Below are positions 41,029 through 50,104 of a DNA stretch of 64,000 nucleotides, one piece after another. Where the stretch lies: contig CP131612.1 in NCBI GenBank assembly GCA_030686115.1, forward strand, positions 2,604,001 through 2,668,000, read 5' to 3'. The notes beneath the pieces are model-generated. The model was not told the DNA's origin. It did not search any database and was given only the letters and a program-made list of their open reading frames with translations. The stretch's first letter is position 1. The number at the start of each line of letters is the position of its first letter. The DNA comes from Psychrobacter cibarius (lineage in GTDB: Bacteria; Pseudomonadota; Gammaproteobacteria; Pseudomonadales; Moraxellaceae). The position numbers and the translations under genes were made by a program.

Positions 41029-42078
41029 ATGTCTATTACTTTATTGCCTAACCGCTCTACTCCTTTTTTCAAACGCCCTTTACTGACTGCCATGGTGACC
41101 GCTCTGGTTGCTACGATCAGTGTGACAGGTTGTAGCTCACCTGAATCTAACGACTCCGAGCCCGCAGACGCTAAGACTGAAAACCAAACAGCAGATCATG
41201 CCTCGAATGTCGCTAATAACGATGCGGTCTCTGTTGAAAAAATCACGGTCGACACGGTAAAAGGCAATGTCGACTTGGCAATGAATCCATCGCCGTTGGT
41301 GGTCTATGATATGACGTTGATGCAGGATTTGGCCGCGCTTGATGTTGCTGTCGATGGTATGCCAAGCGGTCTAAAATTAGACAATTTACAGTCTAAGACA
41401 CAGCCTGAACCAAAAACAGTCGGCACCGTATTTGAGCCAGATCTTGAAGCGTTGAACGCGATGCAACCGCAAGCTATCTTGGTCGGCTCACGCATGGCAG
41501 AAAAATATGATGCGCTGTCCAGTATTGCGCCAACGCTCGACATGACGATTGATACGGCAAATATCTATGAATCGAGCAAGCAGCGTTTGCATGATTTGGG
41601 TGCATTGTTCGGTAAAAGTGCTCAAGCAGCGAAACTGCAAGGCAATATCGACGGGCTCATTGATGAGACCAAAGCATTAACCAAAGATAAAGGTAAAGGC
41701 TTAGTGGTCATGGTCAATGGCAATAAGCTGTCTGCCTACGGCGACAAATCCCGCTATGGTTTCATCCATACCGTGCTGGATATTCCAATGGCAGATGACC
41801 AAATCGCCGATGCGCGCCACGGTCAGCCAATCTCGTTTGAATACATACAAAAAACCAATCCAGACTGGTTATTCGTCGTCGATCGCAGTGCTGCCATTGG
41901 TGAAGATGGTGCTGGTGCCAAAGCCGTATTGGACAATCCACTGGTCGCGCAAACCAACGCATGGAGTAACAATCAAGTGGTCTATCTTAGCCCAGACTCA
42001 TACCTTGCCTTTGGCGGTTATTATCAATGGATGCAGGATTTGACGACCATTAAAGAGGCTTTTGCTAACGCTAAATAA
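41029..42078 (+). CDS. Iron-siderophore ABC transporter substrate-binding lipoprotein (FatB/CeuE-like)
   Basis: A 349-residue periplasmic-binding lipoprotein (lipobox SVTGC, Cys35) with a polar linker and then a class III binding fold. VEKITVDTVKGNVDL, SPLVVYDMTLMQDLAALDV, LEALNAMQPQAILVGSRM, LFVVDRSAAIG and the final YLAFGGYYQWMQDL match the FatB/CeuE/FpuA subgroup that binds catecholate-type siderophores. The ligand itself is not shown. It is the first gene of a four-gene ABC transporter run downstream of Fur-like sites. Its stop codon lies in a 16-bp tandem repeat. Confidence 0.85.
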   Translation: MSITLLPNRSTPFFKRPLLTAMVTALVATISVTGCSSPESNDSEPADAKTENQTADHASNVANNDAVSVEKITVDTVKGNVDLAMNPSPLVVYDMTLMQDLAALDVAVDGMPSGLKLDNLQSKTQPEPKTVGTVFEPDLEALNAMQPQAILVGSRMAEKYDALSSIAPTLDMTIDTANIYESSKQRLHDLGALFGKSAQAAKLQGNIDGLIDETKALTKDKGKGLVVMVNGNKLSAYGDKSRYGFIHTVLDIPMADDQIADARHGQPISFEYIQKTNPDWLFVVDRSAAIGEDGAGAKAVLDNPLVAQTNAWSNNQVVYLSPDSYLAFGGYYQWMQDLTTIKEAFANAK

Positions 42079-42135
42079 ATGATGCGTTAAATAAGTAATA
42101 TGCTAAACAAGCAACATGTTAAATAAGCGTCATTC
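42070..42135. repeat. 16-bp tandem repeat spanning the stop codon
   Basis: TTAAAT/CTAAAC cores recur at 42072, 42088, 42104 and 42120, exactly 16 bases apart. The first unit contains the stop of the substrate-binding protein gene. Confidence 0.75.
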
Positions 42136-42195
42136 GTTTTTAGGCAACTGTCATCACTGTCAGTTGCCAACCCTCACTTTAAGCCAGTAGCTGAT

Positions 42196-43296
42196 ATGCC
42201 ATTATTTTCCTCTCGTGCGCAGACCAGCGTCAAAGCCCGCCCTACTTTACCAGCCGCATCAACGAGTTGGCAAAAAAGCGCAAGCCGTGGTCTAAGTTCT
42301 AAAAATCGCCGTGCTTCTATACCGCCGTGGTTAATCAACACGGGCAGCCTCATTATTATGGGGCTTTTGGTGTTATTAAGCTTATCAATTGGTGTGGCTG
42401 ATTTTTCGTGGTCAGGTATATTTCACAGCCTTATCAACCATAGCGCCAACTCCGACAGCTCACTGCTACTGGTCAGTCGCCTACCGCGTACCATCGCTAT
42501 TATCTTGACCGGTGTTTCCATGGCAGTTGCTGGGATGATTATTCAAGTGGTGCTCAAAAACCGCTTCGTTGAGCCATCGATGGTCGGTGCAACTCAAAGC
42601 GCCGCACTGGGATTATTGGTGGTTAGCCTGCTATTTCCAGCCAGTGCGCTCATTGTCAAAATGGGTGTGGCTACCATCGCCGCGGTATTTGGTATGATGC
42701 TGTTTATGCTACTGATCCACCGCATTCCGCCGACGGATTTTTTAATGATCCCGCTAATTGGTATCGTCTTCGGTGGCATTATCGAGGCAGTGACGACCTT
42801 TATTGCTTATCAAACAGAATCGTTACAGATGCTCAGCGTTTGGCAGTTTGGTGATTTCTCTGGCGTCTTAGCAGGTCGTTACGAGCTGTTATGGCTGACA
42901 GGCGGATTGTGCGTGCTGGCGTATATCATTGCTGACAAGCTGACCATCGTCGGTTTGGGTGACAATATCGCGCTCAATTTAGGCATCAGCAAACGACAAG
43001 TGACGTGGGTTGGCGTTGGTATGGTGGCGATGATGAGTGCAGTTGTCGTTGTCACCGTTGGCATGATTCCTTTTATTGGTTTGGTCGTGCCTAATATCGT
43101 CAGCCGATTGATGGGGGATAAATTGCGCCGTAGCTTACCAGCAGTGGCATTATTGGGCGCTTCGGCAGTGCTATTGTGCGATATTATTGGACGCTCGATT
43201 CGCTATCCATTTGAAGTGCCTGTTGCGACGGTTTTTGGGGTGGTCGGTACAGTACTGTTTTTATGGCTATTATTACGTGCGCCTGCTGAACAATAA
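42196..43296 (+). CDS. Siderophore ABC transporter permease (FecCD family, FatD-like)
   Basis: One of two inner-membrane permease subunits. The 366 residues have about ten helices, preceded by an unusual ~45-residue basic, Ser/Arg-rich cytoplasmic N-terminus (KARPTLPAASTSW...KNRRASIPP). FecCD features include SRLPRTIAIILTGVSMAVAG, the conserved VEPSMVGATQSAALG, and the coupling segment GMIPFIGLVVPNIVSRLMG. It lies 117 bases after the binding protein gene and is followed by a second permease gene. Confidence 0.9.
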   Translation: MPLFSSRAQTSVKARPTLPAASTSWQKSASRGLSSKNRRASIPPWLINTGSLIIMGLLVLLSLSIGVADFSWSGIFHSLINHSANSDSSLLLVSRLPRTIAIILTGVSMAVAGMIIQVVLKNRFVEPSMVGATQSAALGLLVVSLLFPASALIVKMGVATIAAVFGMMLFMLLIHRIPPTDFLMIPLIGIVFGGIIEAVTTFIAYQTESLQMLSVWQFGDFSGVLAGRYELLWLTGGLCVLAYIIADKLTIVGLGDNIALNLGISKRQVTWVGVGMVAMMSAVVVVTVGMIPFIGLVVPNIVSRLMGDKLRRSLPAVALLGASAVLLCDIIGRSIRYPFEVPVATVFGVVGTVLFLWLLLRAPAEQ

Positions 43297-43411
43297 AATA
43301 GCTCGTCATAAAGTTTTTATTCATAACGACTGATCAAACCTCTTTGCATCTTCTCTTTCTTTTATCGTTGTTTTGTCTGATTAGATAAGCCTAGCACTAT
43401 AGGATTTACGC

Positions 43412-44473
43412 ATGTTTTCACCGTCTAAGCCTAGCGCCACAGCCAATAACACTATAGATAACAGTGCTTCAGAAAATAACGACAAAACTACTTTTGGACA
43501 AAGTTGTCTTGCGCGACTCTGGACATTTATAGTCAATCACCCAAAATCTATTGCCGCTATCATATTGCTGATCTCAACCATCCTATTTCTGACAGTCAAT
43601 GTCAACGGCCATTGGGACTTTGCGCTACCGCTGCGAGGTAAAAAGTTACTGGCGTTAATGGTGGTCGGGTATGCGATTGGCGTATCGACTTTATTGTTTC
43701 AGACTTTGACGCACAACCCTATCTTGACGCCGTCATTGCTGGGCTTTGACTCGCTATATGTTTTATTACAAAGCCTGTTGGTTTTCTTTTTGGGCGCAAT
43801 AAGTTTTACCAGTATCAATCCTCTTGCCAAATTCACCCTTGAAATTGTTTTAATGTTTGGCGCGTCATTATTGTTATTTAAGCTGCTGTTTTCAAAAAGC
43901 AGTCAGGATCTGACGCGACTGATATTGGTCGGCGTTATCTTTGGGGTCTTGTTTCGCAGCTTATCAGCCCTGATTGCCAGATTGATCAATCCTGATGATT
44001 TCGTCGTCGTGCAATCTGCCAGTTACGCACAATTCAATACAGTCAATCCTCAGCTGCTTGGTATCAGCATTGTTATCTGTGCCATTAGCGCACTGTTTAT
44101 CTGGCGCTGGCGTTATCAATGTGACGTATTGATGCTTGGCAAATCACAAGCCATTAACCTCGGTATCAACTATCAACGCTTGGCATTTGGGCTATTAACG
44201 GTCATTGCGGTATTGGTCGCCACGGCAACCTCATTGGTCGGTCCAGTGACCTTCTTTGGGCTGTTGGTTTGTGCGCTAACCAATCGTATCGCTCGGCATA
44301 TGTATCACAGCGAGCGTCTGATATTGGTCTGTTTGGTGGCGATGATTTGCTTGGTACTCGGTCAGACGATATTTGAGCAACTATTGGGCATGGCGGGTGT
44401 GCTATCGGTCGTCATTGAATTGGCTGGTGGCTTGGTATTCTTAATATTAATTTTTATGACTCAGCGTCGTTAA
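43412..44473 (+). CDS. Siderophore ABC transporter permease (FecCD family, FatC-like)
   Basis: Second permease subunit, 353 residues, about nine to ten helices after a ~55-residue polar N-terminus rich in Asn and Ser. Matching segments are LRGKKLLALMVVGYAIGVSTLLFQTLTHNPILTPSLLGFDSLY near residues 70-110 and the coupling region SLVGPVTFFGLLVCALTNRIA. It pairs with the upstream permease and the downstream ATPase to form a Fat/Vct/Ceu-type importer. Confidence 0.9.
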   Translation: MFSPSKPSATANNTIDNSASENNDKTTFGQSCLARLWTFIVNHPKSIAAIILLISTILFLTVNVNGHWDFALPLRGKKLLALMVVGYAIGVSTLLFQTLTHNPILTPSLLGFDSLYVLLQSLLVFFLGAISFTSINPLAKFTLEIVLMFGASLLLFKLLFSKSSQDLTRLILVGVIFGVLFRSLSALIARLINPDDFVVVQSASYAQFNTVNPQLLGISIVICAISALFIWRWRYQCDVLMLGKSQAINLGINYQRLAFGLLTVIAVLVATATSLVGPVTFFGLLVCALTNRIARHMYHSERLILVCLVAMICLVLGQTIFEQLLGMAGVLSVVIELAGGLVFLILIFMTQRR

Positions 44474-44573
44474 TATCGTGCTTATTTAATCATCACTGAC
44501 CTAGTAGCCAATCATCTAAAAACCATTGATATAGTAATGAAAAATCAGATCCTTTGTAAAAATAAGAACCACT

Positions 44574-45344
44574 ATGATTAAACTCAATAACATCTCGCAC
44601 CATATTGGCAAACAGCAAATTCTTCATAACATTACGTTGTCGTTACCAAGCGCACAAGTGATTGCCCTGATTGGTCCCAATGGCGCAGGTAAATCTACTT
44701 TATTTTCGGTCATGGCACGCTTGCAACCGCTACAGTCGGGACAGGTCAGTTTCGCTGTAGATAATGAGGAACGTGATATTGTTAGTTGTCATGCGCGAAC
44801 CTTGTCCAAAACTGTGGCGATGCTTGGACAAGACAACCAAGTACAAGGACGACTTCGCGTGCATGAGCTGCTGATGTTTGGGCGTTATCCTTATCATCAA
44901 GGGCAACCGACGGCTGATGATCAGCAAAAAGTGCAAGAAATTATCGAACGTTTTGAGCTTGCGCCATTAGCCGAGCGTTTTTTATCGACACTATCAGGTG
45001 GGCAGCGTCAGCGGGTCTTAATTGCGATGATTGTTTGCCAAGATACGCCGTATTTGTTGCTCGATGAGCCGCTGAATAATTTGGATATGTACCATGCTGG
45101 TCGCCTGATGCGTGAGCTGCGCGAGTTAAGCCATACTCAGCAAAAAACCGTGGTCATCGTGCTGCACGATATCAATCAAGCCGCGCAGTTCGCCGATACC
45201 GTGGTCACTATGAAAGAGGGTCAGGTGATGGCTGTCGGTCAACCTGCAGAGGTCATCACCCAAACAACCATGAAGGATCTGTATAACGTCGATGTTACCG
45301 TACTCAATCATCAAGGTCGCCCAGTGATTGTCGATGCGGTTTAA
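44574..45344 (+). CDS. Siderophore ABC transporter ATP-binding protein (FecE family)
   Basis: The 256-residue ATPase subunit. Walker A GPNGAGKST is near residue 34, the signature motif is LSGGQRQRV, Walker B is YLLLDEPLNNLD, and the switch His is in IVLHDINQAAQF. The length is typical of iron-chelate ABC ATPases. It is the last transporter component of the operon that begins at 41029 and is followed after 35 bases by a small membrane protein gene on the same strand. Confidence 0.93.
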   Translation: MIKLNNISHHIGKQQILHNITLSLPSAQVIALIGPNGAGKSTLFSVMARLQPLQSGQVSFAVDNEERDIVSCHARTLSKTVAMLGQDNQVQGRLRVHELLMFGRYPYHQGQPTADDQQKVQEIIERFELAPLAERFLSTLSGGQRQRVLIAMIVCQDTPYLLLDEPLNNLDMYHAGRLMRELRELSHTQQKTVVIVLHDINQAAQFADTVVTMKEGQVMAVGQPAEVITQTTMKDLYNVDVTVLNHQGRPVIVDAV

Positions 45345-45379
45345 GTACAGAGCTTTGCAAACAATAAAAGGAATTGTTG

Positions 45380-45706
45380 ATGCATAAAATCCTATTGAAT
45401 CATCGATGGATAAATTACAAAAACTTATCTCTATTAATTTTAATCATTAGCTTTTGTCTATGCATTTATTACGCTGTGAATAAAGAGATAGCAGATACGC
45501 TGTTTTGGTTAGGCATGACTTTGTATGTTCTAAGATTGTTGGTTATTCCGATGGATTTTACTCAAAATATTGCTTCAGTAGATTATACAAAAAACTTTGA
45601 CGAAAACAACAGATGGCATAGATGGGTAATGTTGGGTGAAAAATTTGCTTTTTTGATATTTACCGTTGGGATAGCCTACAGTATATTTTTGCAATTAAAG
45701 CTTTAG
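45380..45706 (+). CDS. Small hypothetical membrane protein
   Basis: A 108-residue protein with three probable helices (about residues 16-36, 42-60 and 85-106) and a polar loop containing DYTKNFDENNRWHRW. AAGGA lies 7-8 bases before the ATG at 45380, which is preferred over an upstream TTG. It starts 35 bases after the siderophore ATPase stop and so probably belongs to that operon. I do not recognise the family. A role in the uptake system is possible from position only. Confidence 0.65.
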   Translation: MHKILLNHRWINYKNLSLLILIISFCLCIYYAVNKEIADTLFWLGMTLYVLRLLVIPMDFTQNIASVDYTKNFDENNRWHRWVMLGEKFAFLIFTVGIAYSIFLQLKL

Positions 45707-45837
45707 TTAGCGACCTTAATAAATACTATCAAAGATAGCTGTACTCTGTAATATTGACGTTACCACCTTGACCTCTGAAGGTTGCATCATCATTATTATG
45801 GATATGGTTTAAGTACAGCATATCTTATAGTTGCTCT

Positions 45838-47247
45838 TTAATGGCTGGTTTCGCGTAATCGCTTCAAAGAGTTGTCTTTAACCGTCAATTTTTGCCTTTG
45901 CTTTAATCGACTTTGACGCCCTTTGACCCATAAATACACACCTGTGCCAGATAAGACCGCCACGGCTAACCCCGTCAATGCTAAAAATATTTGATACAAC
46001 AAATGAACTACGCCATGGCTGATATGTCCCATGTGTAGCGTTGCCATCCATTGATCAGCTTGATTACCAAATGAGCTTTGATACCCAAAATTAATACGCT
46101 CGACATTGCCTGTTGCGGCGTCAACCGTGATAGATGACGCACCGCCTTTTTTACCGATATCTTTATTGGTTTTAAAGCGCATTTGCCATTGATTGTCCTC
46201 TTCTACCCAACGCACTCCCAATAGCTGCTGGACGTCGACGCCATTTTTTTGTGCGGCTATCTCTGCCTGCCTGCTTAAATAAGCAATACTATTAGCCTTG
46301 TCTACCTTATTAGTACTGTTCATATTAGTGCCAATAGTAGTCGCCTCATCACTACTAGATTCAGTGTTTATCGCAGGCTTATTTTGTTTCTTTCCTTTGC
46401 CTTCATCTCTACCTTCAAGTCCTACCAGCGCTTGCATTACAGGCTGATATATCGGTTTTAAATTAAAACCAACACTCGACCACGCAATGACAAATAACAT
46501 GAGCCAGAGCCATAAGCCAAACGCATGATGCAAATCATAATTAAGCTTAAAAGTATTGGTTTTTCGGCGGATTTTCCAAGCAGGTAGCCAGCGTTTAAAA
46601 AATGAAGCGCGGGGTTTACCAGATGGTTTTCTCAATGCGGCTTGTTGAGATTTATTGGCGCTAACTGCTCTTGGAAAGGTTAAATAAAAGCCAATAAAGC
46701 AATTAATCGTCCAGATTAAAGACACGATACCCAATACTAATTTGCCGATATCACCTAGCAATAAATCTCGGTGCAACCAAAATACCTTGTACATCGTATT
46801 GCGCCATGCCCACGCCTCTTTATCACGTGTACCGATAATTTCACTCGTAAAGGGATCGATATATACCTCTTGAAATGGGGCTTTAGGAGCATTATCTGCT
46901 GCCTGACCTCGCGTTCTATCTACCGAAAAAACGGCTGATTTGTTCAGCTCTACTGACGTTGGCATACTAGAAAATTGATACTGTGGATAAGCGCTGATAA
47001 CAGCATCATGCAGTGTGGCGATCGGTAGTGGCGGCTTGTGTTGCGCCTCAATATTTGCCAGCTTGTGATTGAACACATCATCCAGCTCATCATGAAACGC
47101 CAATAGCGTGCCCGTGATACCAGCAATGATCAAAAAAGCGGCCATCGCAAGCCCAGTATAACGATGAATCCATAAACAGCTCTGACGCAACGTAAGGGGA
47201 AATGAAGTCATTAGTATGATTTTTTTATTCATCGTTTCTTTATTCAT
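45838..47247 (-). CDS. PepSY-associated membrane protein (PiuB-like)
   Basis: A 469-residue inner-membrane protein with four helices and PepSY-type periplasmic regions. Features include LRQSCLWIHRYTGLAMAAFLIIAGITGTLLAFHDELD-type N-terminal helix, the second HRDLLLGDIGKLVLG helix, a large periplasmic region with two PepSY-like segments, and the final LHMGHISHGVVHLLYQ and GVYLWVKGR. Several conserved His residues lie near helix ends, as in the reductase-like members linked to iron-chelate use. It is downstream of the TonB-dependent receptor on the same strand, after a terminator. Start could be 47247, 47232 or 47211. Confidence 0.85.
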   Translation of the reverse strand: MNKETMNKKIILMTSFPLTLRQSCLWIHRYTGLAMAAFLIIAGITGTLLAFHDELDDVFNHKLANIEAQHKPPLPIATLHDAVISAYPQYQFSSMPTSVELNKSAVFSVDRTRGQAADNAPKAPFQEVYIDPFTSEIIGTRDKEAWAWRNTMYKVFWLHRDLLLGDIGKLVLGIVSLIWTINCFIGFYLTFPRAVSANKSQQAALRKPSGKPRASFFKRWLPAWKIRRKTNTFKLNYDLHHAFGLWLWLMLFVIAWSSVGFNLKPIYQPVMQALVGLEGRDEGKGKKQNKPAINTESSSDEATTIGTNMNSTNKVDKANSIAYLSRQAEIAAQKNGVDVQQLLGVRWVEEDNQWQMRFKTNKDIGKKGGASSITVDAATGNVERINFGYQSSFGNQADQWMATLHMGHISHGVVHLLYQIFLALTGLAVAVLSGTGVYLWVKGRQSRLKQRQKLTVKDNSLKRLRETSH

Positions 47248-47317
47248 TGGTTATTTTGATTGGTATTTAAAAAAAGTTGTAATTGCTATCACATGCTCCA
47301 CCATTTTATGACCATAA

Positions 47318-47352
47318 AAAAGCCAGCTATCCTATACAGACAGCTGGCCCTT
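47318..47352 (-). terminator. Rho-independent terminator after the TonB-dependent receptor
   Basis: On the minus strand GCCAGCTGTC / ATAGCTGGC pairs around a short loop and runs into T6. It separates the receptor from the PepSY gene, allowing partial read-through. Confidence 0.75.
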
Positions 47353-47378
47353 TCATCTATCATCAAGTGACAATAAGA

Positions 47379-49448
47379 TTAGAACTGATATGTCAATGAC
47401 GCTTTAATATTACGACCTTTCTCAAAGTCAGTAGCAACATCATCAATCGGATTTAGACGAGATGAGTGGCTCGCATAAGCTTCATCGAAAAGATTGTAAA
47501 CGCCAAGCGTGGCTTTTAATCCATCAACTTGTTTTGGCGAATAGTTCATAAAGATATCATGAACATTATAGCTTGGTTTTTCAATCTCATTTTCAGACGT
47601 ATTCGGCATCACTGAAGCGACATACGTACTGCGCCAGCCGATATCTGTGGTCTCTGTTGGAGCATAAGCCAGATTGACCATATATTTGTCGCCTGATTCT
47701 GAGCTGCTTCCGGTCACTGATGGAATGCTGTAGCCCGTTTTTTCACCTTCGCTGCGTGCGCGTGAATAGCTCAAACCCATACTAAAGTTATTCATTTTAT
47801 AGTCGGCAGCGAGCTCAACCCCTTTAATTTTAAAATCTTCATCTTTATTGATGACGCCTTGACATTCACCACCTAATTGTCCAGTGACACAGTCTAAGCC
47901 AACGCGAGTTCCGCCGGAACGAACAAATTCGATGTAGTTTTCGATATCGGTTTCAAAGTATTTACCGCTTAGTTGTAGTGCATCACCAGCTACCGTTAGA
48001 TCGCGTAACGTTGTAACGATACCCACTTCAGCGTTAGACCCTTCTTCTGCTTTTAAGTCATTATTAACGTAAGTTTTGTCACCATTTGAATTAAAAATGG
48101 TTTGGCTTAAGTCAGGACCATTAAATAACTGCGTGTAGCTTGCAAATACTTGCGTTAATGGTGCAATCTCATAGCTTGCGGCAAGTGCACCAACGACATT
48201 ATCATAGGTTTTGCCACCAGAGATAAACTCAGGAGATTTGTAGCGGTCATAACGCACACCAGGTGTTAAAGTGAGCTTACCATTCTTCCATTGGTCTTCT
48301 AGATATACTGATGTATTGGTTGCCTCGTCTGACCCTGCTTTGACGAAGTCGCGCTCCATCTCCGATTCTTTTTTGTAGTGCTCAATACCAGAGATGAGTT
48401 TGTGTGTGCCAACATTCGTAGCAATGTCACTGGTATTTTGGATTTTTGCGCCTGTGGTTTGAACTTCAGCGTTAAAATCAAAACCTGGATCATTGATATA
48501 ATCAGAATCGCGCAAAATGCGGGTTTTGGTCTGATACACGTTGGTATCTACATCAATCAGTGGGTTGCTAGGATTAAAGCTATAATCAATACCATAAGTA
48601 TCGCGCTTCACCTGTTGCGGAATTGGAGGCTCAGAGCGGCTAGGGAAGTCTGGACGGAATGGGAAAATACCTTTCTTTTCAGTTTGGCTGAAATTTGCGC
48701 CAATATGATGGTCATCCGCAATATAAGCACCCGCCTTTAATAAGATGCTTTCAGTTTTACTGTCTTCAAACAGCTCACGACCGTTACCATCTTCGCCAGA
48801 ATCGCTATCACGCTTGCCATAATAAGCCAGTAAGTCAACATTGTCCGTTGGTGCGGCATATACAGTCGTTGACGTTAGTAGCTCGTCATTATTACTGGCA
48901 TAGCCTGCGTGAACTTTAGCTCCTATTCTTTGATCCGGTTTCAGCAAATCCACTGCATCAACGGTTTTAAAAGCCACCGCCCCGCCAATCGCATCGTTAC
49001 CTAGCGTCACTGAGTTATTACCGACTGAGACATCTGCTTGCTTAAGCAAGTCAGGGTCAATAGTAATGTCACCCATATGATAAAAAAGTTTGCCTTCTTG
49101 ACGCGCCCCATCGATAGTGACTTTTAGGTTGCTGTCTTCAAGACCACGAATACGAATACGCTGATTGACCGCAGAGGTACCACCTACCGTAACCCCAGGA
49201 ACGACATTCAAAAAATCGCTTAAATGGCTGGCTTGCTGCGCTGGCGTATAGTCTTCTATGTAAACAGAATCGGTTTGCACTTTATCACGTACTGAGCTAT
49301 TGGCTGTCACTGTAATGGTCTGCAACGTGGTGCTTGGCATGTCTTCTGCAGGTGCTGCACTGACTGCTTGTGACCATAATACCGCTGCCACGCCCATGGA
49401 CAATACCGTCATTTGACTAGATAGTTTTGATAACTTTACTTCACGCAT
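47379..49448 (-). CDS. TonB-dependent outer membrane receptor (heme-receptor-like)
   Basis: A 689-residue outer membrane receptor. It has a signal peptide (cleavage about residue 31), TonB box TITVTA (~45), a plug domain with GVTVGGTSAVNQRIRIRGL-like and DGARQEGKLFYHMGD, IDPDLLKQADVSVG and GNDAIGGAVAFKTVDA, and a 22-strand barrel ending in YQF. The plug sequence resembles the hemoglobin/heme receptor subfamily, but I do not see its FRAP/NPDL barrel motif (here LFNGPDL), so a siderophore ligand is equally possible. A Fur-like box lies upstream. Confidence 0.88.
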   Translation of the reverse strand: MREVKLSKLSSQMTVLSMGVAAVLWSQAVSAAPAEDMPSTTLQTITVTANSSVRDKVQTDSVYIEDYTPAQQASHLSDFLNVVPGVTVGGTSAVNQRIRIRGLEDSNLKVTIDGARQEGKLFYHMGDITIDPDLLKQADVSVGNNSVTLGNDAIGGAVAFKTVDAVDLLKPDQRIGAKVHAGYASNNDELLTSTTVYAAPTDNVDLLAYYGKRDSDSGEDGNGRELFEDSKTESILLKAGAYIADDHHIGANFSQTEKKGIFPFRPDFPSRSEPPIPQQVKRDTYGIDYSFNPSNPLIDVDTNVYQTKTRILRDSDYINDPGFDFNAEVQTTGAKIQNTSDIATNVGTHKLISGIEHYKKESEMERDFVKAGSDEATNTSVYLEDQWKNGKLTLTPGVRYDRYKSPEFISGGKTYDNVVGALAASYEIAPLTQVFASYTQLFNGPDLSQTIFNSNGDKTYVNNDLKAEEGSNAEVGIVTTLRDLTVAGDALQLSGKYFETDIENYIEFVRSGGTRVGLDCVTGQLGGECQGVINKDEDFKIKGVELAADYKMNNFSMGLSYSRARSEGEKTGYSIPSVTGSSSESGDKYMVNLAYAPTETTDIGWRSTYVASVMPNTSENEIEKPSYNVHDIFMNYSPKQVDGLKATLGVYNLFDEAYASHSSRLNPIDDVATDFEKGRNIKASLTYQF

Positions 49449-49603
49449 AACACACTCACCTTATTGACTATCACAAATTAAAATTTTTAAGAGCTATTTA
49501 CTGTTGAGCACAGCTTGTGGCAGTTGCACTGATTATTATTGAAAACCATTTTTTAGACGATTGGAGTCTTGACAAAGCCAAAGTCTTTCATACGAATAAC
49601 AAT

Positions 49604-49622
49604 GTTAATGATAATTATTAGC
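49604..49622. promoter_or_regulatory. Fur-box-like site upstream of TonB-dependent receptor
   Basis: GTTAAT-GATAAT-T-ATTAGC matches three Fur hexamers at about 15 of 18 positions, 156-174 bases upstream of the receptor start. Confidence 0.7.
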
Positions 49623-49885
49623 ATTTTAATAGTGAGAGGCATAATAACGAAGTACTAACAATTTGGCAATAATTAATGCGAGAAATTTAATATTAAAAAA
49701 TAGCGCTAAATCTGGCTGACTTATTCCGTTTTGTTGCTTACTGTTTTTAGACGAGTAGAAATAGCGAGCAAACCAAATCCGCTGCGCTATGTTCGTCTAA
49801 TAGACTGTTATTATTTAAGAAATAAAGCCATCAACATGAAAAAAAACGTTGCAATAGCCAACCCTTTCACTATACCCTTAGATAG

Positions 49886-49901
49886 TTGACCAATTAGTCA
49901 G
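49886..49901. promoter_or_regulatory. RutR-type operator upstream of urate/xanthine permease
   Basis: TTGACCAATTAGTCAG resembles the known RutR palindrome TTGACCA-N2-TGGTCAA and shares an extended context (AGTTGACCA...GTCAGGTTTAA) with the second site at 52451-52466. Confidence 0.7.
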
Positions 49902-50104
49902 GTTTAAACCTACGACTATTAGTCATATTAATAAATAATAGCTAGCTGCTGATATTTATTAGCACAAGGATAAGTGCGACTCTTTGTGAGACAACTAAGT
50001 AATATGAAGATAAACGGTGTGTCGATATCCATCTCTAAATTCATCACACTGCTTAGCTCTCTCCACAGAGCTTGGACTAAAAGTCACTTTAGGAGGAAGC
50101 CAAG

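Larger units (their letters stand above)
49449..50104. other. Divergent control region of the receptor and the urate permease
   Basis: About 655 bases. It carries a Fur-like box (49604-49622) for the receptor and a RutR-like palindrome (49886-49901) for the permease. The 200 bases after that palindrome form a possible long leader for the permease gene. No gene is seen. Confidence 0.55.
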
